NCBI RefSeq assembly: GCF_041687215.1
Contig: NZ_JAWLCI010000001.1
Coordinates: 62,001 to 126,000 of the forward strand
Length of the DNA stretch: 64,000 bases
Direction of reading: 5' to 3'
Source: Mariniphaga sp041687215
Lineage (GTDB): Bacteria > Bacteroidota > Bacteroidia > Bacteroidales > Prolixibacteraceae
In this document: positions 7,691 through 14,149 of the stretch, in pieces
Layout: each line of letters opens with the position of its first letter
How positions within the stretch are numbered: the stretch's first letter is position 1
The notes under the pieces: generated by a model
The model's database searches: none
The model's input: only the letters and a program-made list of their open reading frames with translations
What the model was told of the DNA's origin: nothing
Translations under genes and position numbers: made by a program

Positions 7691-8356
7691 TTATTCTCCC
7701 ATTTTGTGGGAGTTGGAGGGGGTTCCTAACCAATTTTCAATCATTTTTTCTCCCAGTGGGGTTAAAACCGATTCAGGGTGAAACTGAACGCCTTCCACAT
7801 CAAACGTTTTATGCTTCATCGACATAATCATTCCTTCGTTGTCGAAGCTTGTGATTTCGAAGCATTCAGGAAGATTTTCCTTTTCCACAATCCAAGAATG
7901 GTAACGTCCTACGTCAAATGAATCGGGCAATCCGTTAAAAAGAACAGATCGGTTGACGGTAAGTTTAACCGGTGTTGCCATTCCGTGAATTACGCGGTTC
8001 ATGTTGCGCAGTTTCCCTCCAAAAGCTTCGCCAATGGCCTGGTGCCCCAAACAAACACCCAGAATGCTTTTTTTCGGTGCGTATTCCTTAATAATTTCCA
8101 ATAACAATCCGGATTCGTCTGGCAGTCCCGGTCCGGGTGAAAGCACAATTTTGTCGTACTTTTCAATATCTTCCAGCGCAATTTCATCGTTGCGGAACAC
8201 ATCCACCGGCAATCCTGAAATTTTTTTAATGGCATGCACCAGATTGTATGTGAACGAATCGTAATTATCAATAACTAAAATAGAGCCTCCTTTAATCCCT
8301 CCAAAGGAAGGAGATTGGGCTGCGTTCTTTTTTTTACTGTTTTCTTTTGATATCAT
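7691..8356 (-). CDS. trpG: Anthranilate synthase glutamine amidotransferase, with repeat-encoded ends
   Basis: Supplies ammonia from glutamine to TrpE. The class-I amidotransferase triad is clear: Cys in LGVCLGHQAIGEAFGG, and His and Glu in GVQFHPESVLTP. TrpG proteins normally begin a few residues before ILVIDNYDSFTYNL. Here about 25 extra residues precede it, and the part QSPSFGGIKGG is the translation of a palindromic repeat. No ATG lies between the repeat and ILVIDNYD, so ATG 8356 appears to be the start. The C-terminus, after MIENWLG, is also repeat-encoded (TPSNSHKMGE). The enzyme core is intact, so it should be active with two repeat-derived tails. Confidence 0.93.
   Translation of the reverse strand: MISKENSKKKNAAQSPSFGGIKGGSILVIDNYDSFTYNLVHAIKKISGLPVDVFRNDEIALEDIEKYDKIVLSPGPGLPDESGLLLEIIKEYAPKKSILGVCLGHQAIGEAFGGKLRNMNRVIHGMATPVKLTVNRSVLFNGLPDSFDVGRYHSWIVEKENLPECFEITSFDNEGMIMSMKHKTFDVEGVQFHPESVLTPLGEKMIENWLGTPSNSHKMGE
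7692..7728. repeat. Palindromic repeat overlapping the 3' end of trpG
   Basis: The core CTCCCATTTTGTGGGAG followed by TTGGAGGGGGTTCC has the same palindrome-plus-asymmetric-tail plan as the CCCTTTGGG repeats elsewhere in the operon. It encodes the last ten or so residues of TrpG and the stop codon. Confidence 0.7.
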
Positions 8357-8420
8357 TTTTCTCTTTTTTACTGATTCATTTTCTTATTCCTTCCCCTTGG
8401 GGGAAGGTTAGGATGGGGCT
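8283..8420. repeat. REPIN-like inverted pair straddling the trpG start
   Basis: One copy (about 8283-8315, core CCCTCCAAAGGAAGGAG) is inside the trpG reading frame. The inverted partner (about 8388-8420, core CCTTCCCCTTGGGGGAAGG with tail TTAGGATGGGGCTCC) fills the space up to the trpE stop codon. The ATG of trpG lies between the two copies. The pairing and spacing match the trpB-trpA element. Confidence 0.75.
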
Positions 8421-8421
8421 C

Positions 8422-9831
8422 CTAATTTATCTCCTTCGCCATTTCAATCGCTTTTTTCAACGCTGCCAGCTTGTTGTTCACCTCCTGCAGTTCGCTTTCT
8501 TCTTTCGAATCGGCTACAATTCCGGCCCCGGCCTGGTAAAACAGGCGATTGTTTTTGCTCATAAACGACCGAATCATGATGGCATGGTTCACGGTGCGGT
8601 CGAACCCAAGATAACCAATGCAGCCACCATAATAACCCCGGTTTTGATTTTCGTATTTGTCAATCAGTTCCATGGCCTTGTACTTGGGCGCTCCGGAAAG
8701 TGTACCTGCCGGAAACGTTTCCCCCAAAACCTTTATCAGGTTGGTGTCGTCAGTAATTTCGCCTGAAACCTGAGAAACGAGGTGAATCACATGCGAATAG
8801 AACTGCACTTCGCGGTAAGTTTCCACAACCACATGGTTTGCATTCCGGCTGAGGTCGTTGCGGGCCAAGTCAACCAACATCACGTGTTCCGCATTTTCTT
8901 TAGGGTCTTTGCTTAGTTGTTCGGCCAGTTCGCGATCCTGCTCGTCGTTGCCGGTGCGTTTAAAAGTGCCGGCAATGGGATGGATATAAGCTTTGTTGTT
9001 TTTCACCCGCAGTTCGGCCTCCGGACTGGAGCCAAAAATCCGGTACGAACCGTAATCGAAATAAAACAAATAAGGCGATGGATTAATGGAACGCAGTGCG
9101 CGGTAAACATTAAAATCATCGCCTTCGTACTGCTGCGAAAACTGCCGGCTCAGCACAATCTGAAACACATCGCCCCGGTAACAGTGCTGTTTCCCTTTGG
9201 TTACCATCTGCATGTATTCCTCATCGGTAATATTCGAAGCTTCGCTGTTTAAGGGTTGAAACTTGGCCGTCGAAAAATTGAGATTAATGAGCAGGTGATG
9301 AATGTAATCCATTTGTGAGTTTTCGCCATCGAGCAGGTTTTCCACCATGTGAATCTGGTTTTTGTGGTGGTCGATAGCCACAATGTACTTGTAGAAACAG
9401 TACTTCACTTCCGGAATCTGATATCCATCTTTCTTTTCAGCCGTAAAATGAATGTTCTCGAAATGCTGCACCGCATCGAAATTGATGTACCCAAACAGTC
9501 CGTTTGCCGGAATTTTTATTTCTTCTGATTCCACATTGAACGTTTTGAAAAAATCATCCAGTTCATCGTGAAGTTTTCGTTTTTCCGAAAGCATGAACTT
9601 TTCTTTCTCTTTTCCCGGAAACTCGCGGGTTACTTCGCTATTGTTCACTGTAAAACAGGCCACAGGATTGAAACACACAAACGAGTATGCATTTTCATGT
9701 CCGTGATAATCCGAGCTTTCCAAAAGAATTGCCTTTGGGTAAAGCGTTCGCAACCGCAGGTAAATGCTCACCGGCGTCACTGTGTCGGCCAGAATTTTAC
9801 GAACTACAGGTTTAAATTTTAATTTTTCCAT
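8422..9831 (-). CDS. trpE: Anthranilate synthase component I
   Basis: Converts chorismate to anthranilate with TrpG, the committed step and target of feedback inhibition. The N-terminal LLESSDYHGHENAYSF contains the LLESS motif that binds inhibitory tryptophan. The chorismate-binding domain shows FGSSPEAELRV, HPIAGTFKRTGNDEQD, ENAEHVMLVDLARNDL and GTLSGAPKYKAMELID. The start is set at ATG 9831 (MEKLKFKPV, 469 residues); the frame runs on to 9858 only through repeat sequence. It is the first structural gene of the operon, behind a leader peptide and terminator. Confidence 0.96.
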   Translation of the reverse strand: MEKLKFKPVVRKILADTVTPVSIYLRLRTLYPKAILLESSDYHGHENAYSFVCFNPVACFTVNNSEVTREFPGKEKEKFMLSEKRKLHDELDDFFKTFNVESEEIKIPANGLFGYINFDAVQHFENIHFTAEKKDGYQIPEVKYCFYKYIVAIDHHKNQIHMVENLLDGENSQMDYIHHLLINLNFSTAKFQPLNSEASNITDEEYMQMVTKGKQHCYRGDVFQIVLSRQFSQQYEGDDFNVYRALRSINPSPYLFYFDYGSYRIFGSSPEAELRVKNNKAYIHPIAGTFKRTGNDEQDRELAEQLSKDPKENAEHVMLVDLARNDLSRNANHVVVETYREVQFYSHVIHLVSQVSGEITDDTNLIKVLGETFPAGTLSGAPKYKAMELIDKYENQNRGYYGGCIGYLGFDRTVNHAIMIRSFMSKNNRLFYQAGAGIVADSKEESELQEVNNKLAALKKAIEMAKEIN

Positions 9832-9837
9832 AATTAT

Positions 9838-10010
9838 AAGAAGCCCCCTAACCCCCAAGGGGGGAATTGGGTAACGGCAATATTTAAAGTTTATAATTCA
9901 ATTTCTTTTTTCTTTTTCTTTTTTTCCCTCAATTACTCCTCCCCTTTGGGGAGGTTGGGAGAGGCTTCTCTCTTTTTCCCTCCCTTTGGGAGGGTTAGGG
10001 AGGGCTCCCA
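9838..10010. repeat. Three GC-rich palindromic repeats between the trp attenuator and trpE
   Basis: Three copies of the CCCTTTGGG-type unit: about 9838-9870 (reverse orientation, core CCCCCAAGGGGGG), about 9935-9968 (forward, core CTCCCCTTTGGGGAG) and about 9979-10010 (forward, core CCCTCCCTTTGGGAGGG). Together they insert nearly 180 bases between the leader terminator and the trpE start, which in a compact leader would be close together. Confidence 0.8.
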
Positions 10011-10049
10011 AAAAAAAACGGCTCACCGTGATTCGATGAGCCGTTTTTT
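10011..10049 (-). terminator. trp leader attenuator terminator
   Basis: On the minus strand CGGCTCA (10043-10037) pairs perfectly with TGAGCCG (10025-10019), an A run precedes the stem and eight T residues follow. It stands 19 nt behind the stop codon of the Trp-rich leader peptide and before trpE, the layout of an amino-acid attenuator. A possible competing pairing exists: CCGTGA inside the leader peptide gene (10078-10083) is complementary to TCACGG in the terminator loop (10026-10031). Confidence 0.88.
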
Positions 10050-10067
10050 GCTTTTCGGGCAATAGCG

Positions 10068-10136
10068 TTACTTCTCTTCACGGATTTGTAAAAAGTTGCT
10101 GTGCCACCACCAGTTTGTATTTTTATAAACTTTCAT
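10068..10136 (-). CDS. trpL: trp operon leader peptide (22 aa, Trp-Trp-Trp)
   Basis: ATG at 10136, TAA at 10070-10068. The 22-residue peptide starts MKVYKNTN and carries tryptophan at codons 9, 10 and 11, followed by HSNFLQIREEK. A Trp triplet in so short a frame just before a terminator hairpin and trpE is the classic signature of ribosome-mediated attenuation: stalling at the UGG codons when charged tRNA-Trp is scarce should prevent the terminator. From memory, a Bacteroid-trp RNA class with Trp-codon leader frames has been described upstream of trp genes in this phylum, and this looks like a member. Its ATG overlaps the out-of-frame end of the HEPN gene. Too short for a usual gene caller. 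Confidence 0.9.
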   Translation of the reverse strand: MKVYKNTNWWWHSNFLQIREEK

Positions 10137-10161
10137 TTCAATAATTCTTTTACTTCTTTTT

Positions 10162-10461
10162 TCAAAACAGGAAGATGCCTTTTAATTGTTCCCCAATTAT
10201 CTCATCATCAATCTTATCATATCCATGGATTACCCTGTTTCTCATCCCGATTATTCTTTCAGCACTGGTAATTTTAATATCTTTATTGTTCTTCAATAAA
10301 GCATTTGTCGCTTCTCCAATGATTTCGAATTCTCTTTCAACAGCTCTCCTTACCATTTTGTTCTTTTGATATTGAAAGAAATCAATATTTTCAATGTACT
10401 TTTCAATTGACTCTGCCGATTCCAGAATTTCAAATAAGTATTTCCTGGCTTTGTCTGTCAT
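10162..10461 (-). CDS. hepT: HEPN-domain RNase toxin (HepT-like), C-terminus frameshifted
   Basis: All-helical HEPN (DUF86) protein, the toxin half of an MNT/HEPN pair. The catalytic Rx4-6H signature is present as MRNRVIHGY, and the neighbouring VEREFEIIGEA segment is typical. The family normally continues with a segment like DEIIWGIVKNHLPVLKKE. Here the frame changes after DDEII and ends in GEQLKGIFLF. Adding one T in the ATTGGGG stretch near 10188-10195 would restore WGTIKRHLPVLKKEVKELLK and move the stop to 10133, overlapping the trpL ATG. So a one-base deletion truncates the C-terminus while leaving the active site. It overlaps the MNT gene by 32 bases. Confidence 0.82.
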   Translation of the reverse strand: MTDKARKYLFEILESAESIEKYIENIDFFQYQKNKMVRRAVEREFEIIGEATNALLKNNKDIKITSAERIIGMRNRVIHGYDKIDDEIIGEQLKGIFLF

Positions 10462-10756
10462 AAATCAGCGTTTTACTTTCTTCAACCGATTGAATAAAAT
10501 AGGGATTTGAAAGTGAATTAACAGTCACAAGATCCACCTTCCTTTCTAAAATTTCTTCCAGATTTTCTGCCAGTAAAAAATAGTTTTCAGCATAATCTTC
10601 AGGTTTCATTTTCTCAAATGAAACCAAAAAATCAATATCACTTTCAGGTGAAAAAGTAAATTTTGTGGCTGAACCAAAAATCCAAAGCTTTTCAACTTTT
10701 AATTCCTCGCAAAGCGATGCTATTTTTTGAATTCTATTTTTTACTATTTCTATCAT
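10430..10756 (-). CDS. mntA: MNT-domain nucleotidyltransferase antitoxin (MntA-like)
   Basis: Minimal nucleotidyltransferase of 108 residues. The pol-beta signature is clear: LWIFGSATKFTFSPESDIDFLV (Gly-Ser then Asp-x-Asp), and a third acidic residue follows in KVDLVTV. In characterised pairs the MNT protein transfers AMP onto the HEPN toxin and inactivates it, so this should be the antitoxin. It precedes the HEPN gene and overlaps it. Its ATG is only about ten bases behind a terminator hairpin (10767-10797), which raises the question of how it is transcribed. Confidence 0.88.
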   Translation of the reverse strand: MIEIVKNRIQKIASLCEELKVEKLWIFGSATKFTFSPESDIDFLVSFEKMKPEDYAENYFLLAENLEEILERKVDLVTVNSLSNPYFIQSVEESKTLIYDRQSQEILI

Positions 10757-10766
10757 TTCTCACAAA

Positions 10767-10797
10767 CAAAAAAACCTGCCCTTTTCGAGGAGCAGGT
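10767..10797 (-). terminator. Intrinsic terminator of the structured RNA
   Basis: ACCTGC (10797-10792, minus strand) pairs with GCAGGT (10779-10774), extended by two CC/GG pairs with one bulged base, and is followed by a run of T. It lies directly before the mntA start codon. Confidence 0.75.
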
Positions 10798-10915
10798 CCA
10801 AATTGAAATATCTTTAAAAAATACCAATATGGCTATAAACTCCTCACTTAAGTAAGAAGACCCCACCACGGAAGCCATATTGTATTTATATTTTGAATCA
10901 TTTTTTCTTTTAACT
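10767..10915 (-). ncRNA. Unassigned structured RNA upstream of mntA
   Basis: On the minus strand, CAATATGGCT (10882-10873) pairs perfectly over ten bases with AGCCATATTG (10834-10825). Between the arms lie a 13-nt G-rich single strand (TCCGTGGTGGGGT), an eight-pair stem with two or three G-U pairs and a TTAA loop, then five unpaired bases. A linker and an intrinsic terminator follow. A promoter-like pair (TTTG at 10947-10950, TTCTTTTG at 10921-10928, 18 nt apart) would start RNA near 10915, giving about 150 nt. It could be a small RNA or a regulatory leader of mntA-hepT. I cannot match it to a named class. The 5' end is uncertain. Confidence 0.55.
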
Positions 10916-11034
10916 AAGGTCAAAAGAATAAAAAAAAATTCACAAACAAAAAATTCAGACCACTTTTTTCTAAAACCTTCCTTTTAATTTATCGTAATCT
11001 AATGTGTCGTTTAAATCAATTTAATAAAACGGCT

Positions 11035-12240
11035 ATGCAAAAATTAACTGACTATCAAAAGCTAATCACATGCATTGCGGCATTCTTTTTTGCAGTGCAC
11101 ACTATTTTTTCACAAATCCCTGAAGTCACGTGGGAAAAGAATTTCGAAATTCGTGCATCCCATTATTTTTCCGATGTTCTGGAAATGCCGGGTGGAAATT
11201 TTATTCTTTTGGGCGCCATTGAAAAACCGGAAGACCGGAGTTTCGACATCTGGCTCCTGGAATGCAACAGCCAGGGCGACACATTAAAAACCAAAGTGTT
11301 TGGGTTTCCCGGGAATGATATTCCGATGAAAGTTATTGCCAACGGAGAAAATGGATTTCTGATTGCATACATCAATAAACCGGAAGAAACAGAGAGCTTC
11401 GCCCGGCTGCTGGCAGTGGATCTGGCTTTTGCTGAACTGTGGACAGCAGAAACCGACCAACCATCTTCTCTTTTGCGTACCGATATAACCGTGGACCAAT
11501 CCGGGCAAATCTGGTGGATGAATACTTTCAATAATCACGCAGGACAATCAGTTTTTTCGCTTTGGAAACTGGACAAAGAAGGCAAAAAAACAGCAGAGTT
11601 CAGTTTTGAAGAAAATACCCCGGCAGCAGGTTATGCCATTCGAACCCTTCCCGACGGAACGCTGGCTGTTTCAAGTCAAATCCAGCCACCTAAGGGAAAA
11701 CCAACTGTTCAGGTAATCCGGGTTGACACCGATGGAAAAACTTTATGGAAAACAGCTCTTCCACAATCGGAAAAAATGCTTACACCACAATGTTTGTGCT
11801 GTTCTCCCGATAATACCTTGCTGGTGGGTGGCTATGTCGGTTTATGCTACAATCCGGATGCACCGGCTGATGAGCAAATCTGGGATTACGATTACCTGCT
11901 GACCAAGCTGGATGCCACGGGGAAAGTGCTCTGGACGCAAAACTACAACCGAGAAGGTTCGGAAAAAGGAACTGCCATTGCCATTCTTCCCGACGGAAAC
12001 ATTATGGCTGCAGGCAAATGTGAAACCTCGTTTACCGGCACCATCGGTCCATGGCTGCTTTTCATCGATAAAAACGGGAAAATGGTGAATAACCAGGTAT
12101 TCAAGTTCCGGTTTGTTCATGATCAGGCTGCGCGGATTATTTGTACTTCTGACGGCGGTCTTCTGATGATCGGCCCGGGTTTTATTGATACTGAACACCG
12201 GCTGACAGGTTGGGTGAAAAAACTGAAGCCGGTTTTGTAA
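11035..12240 (+). CDS. Secreted propeller-like protein, hypothetical
   Basis: Exported protein of about 400 residues and unknown role. The start is taken as ATG 11035 (MQKLTDYQKLITCIAAFFF), which gives a good signal peptide ending near FSQ; the earlier ATG 11002 adds 11 residues of no signal character. The body repeats a blade-like pattern of about 45-50 residues with W or IW, then G, then PDG or SDGG and G (for example LPDGTLAVSSQ, LPDGNIMAAGK, TSDGGLLMIGP), as in WD40/Kelch-like beta-propellers of this phylum. No catalytic motif was recognised. It stands alone, transcribed away from mntA. Confidence 0.75.
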   Translation: MQKLTDYQKLITCIAAFFFAVHTIFSQIPEVTWEKNFEIRASHYFSDVLEMPGGNFILLGAIEKPEDRSFDIWLLECNSQGDTLKTKVFGFPGNDIPMKVIANGENGFLIAYINKPEETESFARLLAVDLAFAELWTAETDQPSSLLRTDITVDQSGQIWWMNTFNNHAGQSVFSLWKLDKEGKKTAEFSFEENTPAAGYAIRTLPDGTLAVSSQIQPPKGKPTVQVIRVDTDGKTLWKTALPQSEKMLTPQCLCCSPDNTLLVGGYVGLCYNPDAPADEQIWDYDYLLTKLDATGKVLWTQNYNREGSEKGTAIAILPDGNIMAAGKCETSFTGTIGPWLLFIDKNGKMVNNQVFKFRFVHDQAARIICTSDGGLLMIGPGFIDTEHRLTGWVKKLKPVL

Positions 12241-12254
12241 ATACTATTTTTTTG

Positions 12255-12262
12255 TATTTTTG
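12255..12262 (+). promoter_or_regulatory. Candidate promoter of the first RelE-type module
   Basis: TATTTTTG matches the Bacteroidota -7 consensus TAnnTTTG. A TTTG lies 17 nt upstream (12234-12237), slightly closer than the usual 19-21. The antitoxin ATG follows at 12281. Confidence 0.5.
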
Positions 12263-12280
12263 CCATAAAATGAAGGGATT

Positions 12281-12499
12281 ATGAAACAAGTGGTTTTAAA
12301 TGTACCGGATAATAAATTCTCCTTTTTTATGGAGCTTATTAAAAGCCTTGGGTTTGTTAAAATATCCAATGAACGAAAACTGACAAAAAAGGATTTGGAA
12401 TTTGTTGAGGGCACCCAAAATTCACTCAGTCAGGTAGAAAGACATTTGAAAGGCGAAATTAAGCTAAAAACTGCAGATCAATTATTCAATGAGCTTTAA
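12281..12499 (+). CDS. Antitoxin of RelE-type module 1
   Basis: A 72-residue protein, MKQVVLNVPDNKFSFFMELIKSLGFVKI at its N-terminus (shown here only to mark the beta-strand plus helix), then charged helical sequence ending in DQLFNEL. The architecture fits a DNA-binding, toxin-neutralising antitoxin. It precedes and overlaps the toxin gene by 11 bases, the same overlap as in the paralogous module at 18198-18723. The two antitoxins share the opening MKQ-hydrophobic strand and the closing F-x-(D/N)EL. Autoregulation is likely from the family but no operator was identified. Confidence 0.8.
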   Translation: MKQVVLNVPDNKFSFFMELIKSLGFVKISNERKLTKKDLEFVEGTQNSLSQVERHLKGEIKLKTADQLFNEL

Positions 12500-12821
12500 T
12501 GTTTATACTACCGGCTTCTTTGAAAAAGAGCTTAAAAAGCTATCGAGAAAATACCCTTCTTTAAAAGGGGATTACAAACTATTACTGGATTCATTAAAGT
12601 ACAACCCAAAGCAAGGAGAACCCTTAGGAAAGAATTGTTATAAAATTCGGATGGCTATAACTTCAAAAGGAAAGGGGAAAAGTGGAGGCAGCCGGGTAAT
12701 TTCCTGTGTAAAAGTTTTTGCCAATTCAGTTTTTCTACTCTCAATTTGTGACAAATCCCAAAAACAAAATATATCAGATAGCGAATTGGACCATCTACTT
12801 AAGTTAGCGGGATTATTATAA
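12489..12821 (+). CDS. RelE/ParE-superfamily toxin, module 1
   Basis: A 110-residue predicted mRNA interferase. Features: N-terminal FFEKELKKLSRKYPSLKGD helices, a basic strand CYKIRMAITSKGKGKSGGSRVI, then FLLSICDKSQKQNIS and a C-terminal LLKLAGLL helix, as in RelE-like toxins. The homologous protein at 18198-18533 shares the MSxNVYxTxxF start, the KxPSLK segment and the GKSGG(S/A)R loop, so the two are paralogues. It is translated from an overlap with its antitoxin. Activity is inferred from family only. Confidence 0.85.
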   Translation: MSFNVYTTGFFEKELKKLSRKYPSLKGDYKLLLDSLKYNPKQGEPLGKNCYKIRMAITSKGKGKSGGSRVISCVKVFANSVFLLSICDKSQKQNISDSELDHLLKLAGLL

Positions 12822-12958
12822 AAATTTCGACAATTATGCTTCCAACACGACTGTATATCAGTGTAAAGTAGATTTCACAAATTAACGGGGTATTGTATAG
12901 TGAACCTTGCCTCAACTCTTGTGTTTTAATCTTTTACAAGAGAACAAAAAACAAAATA

Positions 12959-14089
12959 ATGAAAAGCTTCGGGCAGAACCGGAATAAAAGATGGAGGTTC
13001 CGCAAAAAGACAACAATCTTTCTGGCGGTCATCCTTTTGTTTTTTCTGACAGGCTTCGTCAAAAATTATAACCCGGATCAGACCCTCAAAAATAAACAAC
13101 ATAAAAATATGCAGTCGGACATATCTGCCGAACAGAAAATGAAAAACTCCAAAGCAATAAAATTCCTAAATTCATTAAACAGTGCGCAGCGGAAAAAAAC
13201 ACTTTATGAGTTTGAGGATGCATCCAAAACGAAATGGCACTATTTGCCGGGAGCTACCTGGTCGAGGGCGGGAATCCAGATTCACGAGCTAAATGAAACG
13301 CAAAAGGAACTGCTTTTTTCGCTATTGCAGAATTTTCTGAGTGAAGCCGGCTATTCGAAAACGAAACGGATAATTGAACTGGAGGAGGTGCTTGTTCAAT
13401 TGGGTGGAAGCTCTTTTGTGCGGGATCCGGAAAAATATTTCGCGGCATTTTACGGAAATCCGGAACGCGACAGTTTGTGGGCCTGGTCATTTGAAGGGCA
13501 TCATATTTCGCTGAATTTTACCGTTCTGAACAATCAAATTTCAATGGCGCCCATTTTTTTTGGGGCAAACCCGGCCATTATCCCAATAGGAAAAAGAAAA
13601 GGGGAACGTACCCTCGACAAGGAAGAAGATTACGGGTTGGATTTGATCAACTCCATGTCGGCCAGTCAAAAACAGAAGGCCATATTTCGCAAAAACGCTT
13701 TTTTCGACATTACCACCACTAATGCACCGGAGGTGAACCCGCCGGAGCCGGCCGGCATCGAAATGAAAGATTTGGACCCTGCACAGCAAAACATCCTCAT
13801 AAACCTGATAAACGAATACCTGTCGGCCATGCCGTCCGAGCTGGCATTGAAGCGAATGGAAAACCTGAAGAAAGAAGAGTTCGATGAAATACGTTTCGGA
13901 TGGGCCGGCGCCACAAAATTGGGAGAACCTCACTATTACCGAATTCAGGGAAAGACATTTCTGGTGGAATTCGACAATACACAAAACAATGCCAATCATA
14001 TTCATACGGTTTGGAGGGATTTTGACGACGATTTTGGCAGGGACTTAATCCGGGAACACTACCGGACATCGGAGCATCATTCCAGGTAG
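12959..14089 (+). CDS. DUF3500 family protein
   Basis: Exported or membrane-anchored protein of 376 residues. The start is placed at ATG 12959 (MKSFGQNRNKRWRFRKK), giving basic residues followed by the hydrophobic segment TIFLAVILLFFLTGFV. The C-terminal half carries the family signature: a glycine/tryptophan segment (RFGWAGATKLGEPHYYRIQG) then FLVEFDNTQNNANHIHTVWRD, with FEGHHISLNFT earlier. DUF3500 proteins have no well-established biochemical role. The histidines and acids (HHISL, NHIHTVWRD) might bind a metal, which is inference. It converges on menE. Confidence 0.88.
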   Translation: MKSFGQNRNKRWRFRKKTTIFLAVILLFFLTGFVKNYNPDQTLKNKQHKNMQSDISAEQKMKNSKAIKFLNSLNSAQRKKTLYEFEDASKTKWHYLPGATWSRAGIQIHELNETQKELLFSLLQNFLSEAGYSKTKRIIELEEVLVQLGGSSFVRDPEKYFAAFYGNPERDSLWAWSFEGHHISLNFTVLNNQISMAPIFFGANPAIIPIGKRKGERTLDKEEDYGLDLINSMSASQKQKAIFRKNAFFDITTTNAPEVNPPEPAGIEMKDLDPAQQNILINLINEYLSAMPSELALKRMENLKKEEFDEIRFGWAGATKLGEPHYYRIQGKTFLVEFDNTQNNANHIHTVWRDFDDDFGRDLIREHYRTSEHHSR

Positions 14090-14113
14090 TAGTCAATGCT
14101 TAAACGTTTTGAA

Positions 14114-14147
14114 ATTGAGTTGGTGGCTTAAAGTCCACCTGCTCAAT
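14114..14147. terminator. Hairpin between converging DUF3500 gene and menE
   Basis: ATTGAG (14114-14119) pairs with CTCAAT (14142-14147), and inside it GGTGG (14122-14126) with CCACC (14135-14139), separated by small internal loops. There is only a weak T tract on either side. It probably serves both converging genes. Confidence 0.45.
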
Positions 14148-14149
14148 AT

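Larger units (their letters stand above)
9832..10067 (-). promoter_or_regulatory. trp leader transcript between trpL and trpE
   Basis: Non-coding stretch holding, in order from trpL, the attenuator terminator and three GC-rich palindromic repeats (see separate entries). Transcripts that escape the terminator must carry all three before the trpE start, so mRNA structure between the attenuator and the first structural gene is extensive. Confidence 0.6.

Noticed and set aside
3500..10010. CRISPR array
   Set aside because: The repeats are palindromic, differ in family and spacing, lie in gene spacers, and there are no cas genes or equal spacers.
10759..10884. 42-codon minus-strand frame starting in the stem of the structured RNA
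   Set aside because: It runs through the terminator hairpin and has no ribosome site or recognisable product; pairing of its start codon in the stem also argues against it.
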